From Deltaproteobacteria bacterium (GTDB taxonomy: Bacteria; Bdellovibrionota_B; Oligoflexia; Oligoflexales; Bog-1112), in assembly GCA_020635195.1 (NCBI GenBank), contig JACKAG010000006.1:62001-126000 (forward strand): 64,000 bases of DNA, in the 5' to 3' direction. Positions 62,233-64,000 of the stretch are shown here, in pieces (position 1 is the first letter of the stretch; the number at the start of each line of letters is the position of its first letter). The notes beneath the pieces are model-generated. The model ran no database searches and was not told the origin of the DNA. It saw only the letters and a program-made list of their open reading frames with translations. Position numbers and translations under genes: made by a program.

Positions 62233-62299
62233 GACACATGCAGCAAATATCCATCATGATACCAGGTGCGTTTACCTCCGGATGACAGGATGGAACGCC

Positions 62300-62962
62300 A
62301 TGCAATTTCTGTGTCTGTTGCTCAGTCTGCTTGTTTTTTCCCGGGTATCTTCCGGTCAGAATCATAGTGAAAAAGCGACACATGAAGGATATCTGAACTA
62401 TGAAACTCTGACGCACACCATCACGCTCAGACAGCTCCGTGCTGGCAATCATGATTCATCAGAGGACGGAAACAACAGCTATTATTTTAAAGTGGTGCTG
62501 ACGGGCCTGATTGATGAAGAAAGCCAGCATATTCTCGATTTTGAAAAGAAAAAAAAACTTACCGAAGATTACAGGACCTTTGGAGACCTTACCCTCAAAA
62601 CATTCAAAAGCTACCATCCTGACGATAAGGGGAAAAACAATATATCACTCAGAATAGAAGGAGATGCGATCAGGGAAATCGTCAGAAAATCTATGAATCA
62701 GCTGACCAGTGATACCGGGAAAAAACCACAGGAGTCGCAAATTGCTGTTCTGGTTGATGTTTTTCTTTTTATCCGTAAGAAAAAGTATTTCCTGATCAAT
62801 AATGATGAAGCGATCTCTCAGATTTCATACTATGCCCTGCCTTTCCAAACATCCGATCAAAAACTCTACAAAAACAAAAGCCTGACTTTCAGAAATGAGC
62901 GTGGACTCTATGGCATACTGGAAGTCCTCTATCAGAACAGCCCTGACTCTGAGAAAAAATAA
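62300..62962 (+). CDS. exported protein of unknown function
   Basis: Not recognised. 220 residues from ATG 62300 with GGATGG six bases upstream; the frame to 62198 reads through the duplicated block and is unlikely. Signal peptide MQFLCLLLSLLVFSRVSSG. The mature part has strand-like blocks (YYFKVVLTGLIDEESQHIL, ISLRIEGDAIREIVRKSM, IAVLVDVFLFIRKKKYFLI, ISQISYYALPF) suggestive of a compact alpha/beta domain. No anchor, so periplasmic or released. Confidence 0.65.
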   Translation: MQFLCLLLSLLVFSRVSSGQNHSEKATHEGYLNYETLTHTITLRQLRAGNHDSSEDGNNSYYFKVVLTGLIDEESQHILDFEKKKKLTEDYRTFGDLTLKTFKSYHPDDKGKNNISLRIEGDAIREIVRKSMNQLTSDTGKKPQESQIAVLVDVFLFIRKKKYFLINNDEAISQISYYALPFQTSDQKLYKNKSLTFRNERGLYGILEVLYQNSPDSEKK

Positions 62963-63139
62963 GGTTGAGTTGAATTTTCACTCTCACATGAACCGAAAAG
63001 CATCACCAATGAGAGATCTGTACACAAGCAGGCTTTTTTGCACAGATCTCGCAAGGCCAACAAAAGCTCCAGACGGACTTCCTGAAGCGAAAAAATTACC
63101 GGATATCATCCGCATCAGGAAAACTGAGGGATCAATATG

Positions 63140-63586
63140 CTATTCTGATGCTCCATAGTCTTCCAGAAGAGCTTTGAGACTTTCTGTGGCTAACAGGAAA
63201 GGCTTTTCTCCCCTCATATTAGCCTGATTTGCATCCGCTCCAGCCTCAAGGAGAAGCCTGACAACCCCTGTACGCCCCATAGTTATTGCCGATATGAGAG
63301 GAGTATCACCATCCATAGCTGCCCGATTCACCTCCGCTCCAGCATCAAGGAGAAGCCTGATAACCTCTGTATGCCCCGCACCAGCTGCCCAGTTCAGTGG
63401 AGTCATCCCATGATGATCGGCCTTCCCGATATCAACCCCCGACGCTTCCGTAGTCAGAAATTTCACAATCGCCTCATGACCAGACTTTGCAGCTATCGCA
63501 AGCGGAGTTTTATCCCGACAGGCTTCGTCCGTCCCCAGAAGCTGATTGCTGAAACTCATAAGAAAAGTTACGAATACAATTCTCAT
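63140..63586 (-). CDS. small exported ankyrin-repeat protein
   Basis: 148 residues from ATG 63586 (AGGG eight bases upstream). A short signal peptide (MRIVFVTFLMSFSNQLLG) is followed by about three full ankyrin repeats (KTPLAIAAKSGHEAIVKFL, MTPLNWAAGAGHTEVIRLLLDAGAEVN, DTPLISAITMGRTGVVRLLLEAGADANQ) and a capping piece. It is almost entirely ankyrin, the minimal member of the exported ankyrin set in this window. No anchor is seen. Confidence 0.8.
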   Translation of the reverse strand: MRIVFVTFLMSFSNQLLGTDEACRDKTPLAIAAKSGHEAIVKFLTTEASGVDIGKADHHGMTPLNWAAGAGHTEVIRLLLDAGAEVNRAAMDGDTPLISAITMGRTGVVRLLLEAGADANQANMRGEKPFLLATESLKALLEDYGASE

Positions 63587-64000
63587 GTGTGCAGCCCTGT
63601 TTTTTAAGTTATGAAAAATTCTGTGCGTTTCATGAACTGAAGAGGCATGCTTAAAGAAGCCGTTCACAAAAGACTTTTAAGAACATGCCAACAAAATGAA
63701 AATTTTTCAATAATTTTCAAAAAATACTATATAAACATAGAAATTTCATTATATTATATAGAGTCAGCCTCTCATCTGATTTTCACCCTCTTCCACCAGG
63801 CTGCCATAATGAGGCTCCCGGAATCCGGGTCTCATGGAGGCGTCGAGCCCGGACTCCGGAAGTATATCTGGCACTATTCTGAAATTATAGGCAGGAGCCT
63901 GAGCTGTGAAAGAGCCACAATCAGGTAGCATCGAAATTCACTTCTGACGGTATCCGGACAGTGGCTCTTCCCAGCTACAAAAAATTTTTGAAATTACCTT
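63587..64000. other. gene-free right end with inverted repeats
   Basis: No convincing gene; the 93-residue plus-strand frame at 63647 has no coding character. An AT-rich stretch (63710-63770) could hold the ankyrin gene's promoter. CCCGG.AT.CCGGG near 63820 forms a short hairpin, and AAGAGCCAC (63910-63918) pairs with GTGGCTCTT (63961-63969), so the end may encode a structured RNA or be near one. Confidence 0.3.

Larger units (their letters stand above)
61896..62299. other. divergent intergenic region containing the relic and repeat copy B
   Basis: About 400 bases between two divergent accessory genes. The part next to 61895 is AT-rich with no clear promoter. Most of the remainder is the pseudogene relic and the duplicated upstream block. 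Confidence 0.6.

Noticed and set aside
63647..63928. 93-residue plus-strand frame at the right end
   Set aside because: Begins antisense to the ankyrin gene's upstream region, with no ribosome site or protein-like pattern.
1..64000. tRNA, rRNA, tmRNA or classic riboswitch
   Set aside because: I looked in the intergenic gaps for the GTTCGA-type T-loop, CCA ends and long conserved RNA elements and found none; a covariance-model scan would be decisive.

Overview
The window looks like chromosome from a Gram-negative, flagellated bacterium of the deltaproteobacterial/Bdellovibrionota (Oligoflexia-like) type. This is an inference from gene content and order: asd-pssA-tsaB-rseP-cdsA-uppS, rho-rpmE-prfA-prmC, csrA-fliW, MoxR/DUF58/BatA, many lipoproteins with degenerate lipoboxes, and a FapA-like DUF342 protein. 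Base composition is mid-range and the strands are densely packed. No tRNA, rRNA, CRISPR array, intact insertion sequence or phage gene was seen.

Region by region. 1-3.2 kb: the 5' part of a FapA-like gene, rlmN, a HAMP-domain membrane protein, and a divergent, very small basic protein that resembles AURKAIP1/COX24 ribosome-associated proteins. 3.3-10.8 kb: accessory genes, namely a small secreted protein, an exported GIY-YIG-like protein with internal repeats, a GNAT enzyme, an orphan ABC_sub_bind-type binding protein with a solo NIF3 insert domain, a DOMON-like protein, a TonB-like protein and a histone-H1-like basic protein. 10.8-18.1 kb: mutY converges on a tightly coupled envelope operon (TPR lipoprotein, LolB-like lipoprotein, GspE N-domain protein, oppD, oppF, murG). 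18.3-22.7 kb: an exported protein with a weak ankyrin-like segment, a SulP transporter overlapping truA, and a barrel-like envelope protein. 22.8-34.5 kb: housekeeping genes (asd, pssA, tsaB, rseP, cdsA, uppS, an RsmI-family gene, an AI-2E-family permease, prmC, prfA, rpmE, rho). 35-44 kb: exported proteins between housekeeping genes, then rimO, a class IV aminotransferase, csrA, fliW, nhaC and an ALDH7-type dehydrogenase. 44.3-51.4 kb: a four-gene MoxR-DUF58-BatA/DUF4159-VWA operon.

51.6-64 kb is an accessory region of almost entirely exported proteins: two TadE/Flp-like pilin-type proteins, a transglutaminase-elicitor-like lipoprotein, a dermatopontin-like protein, a 703-residue exported ankyrin protein, two large coiled-coil lipoproteins (one with nine perfect 9-bp repeats), an exported orphan and a short exported ankyrin protein. 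ElbB is the only ordinary metabolic gene there.

The most interesting signals are four. (1) A dispersed set of genes joining a signal peptide to ankyrin or GIY-YIG-like domains, several with clear sigma70-type promoters. (2) A collapsed paralogue of the 58.6-60.2 kb lipoprotein gene at 61.97-62.23 kb, in which promoter, first codons and last codons survive but the interior is lost. (3) Internal duplications in the exported proteins. (4) Repeated tail-to-tail overlaps of convergent genes without obvious terminators, suggesting reliance on Rho. Together these suggest an organism that interacts with other cells, as predator, parasite or symbiont; the sequence does not prove which.
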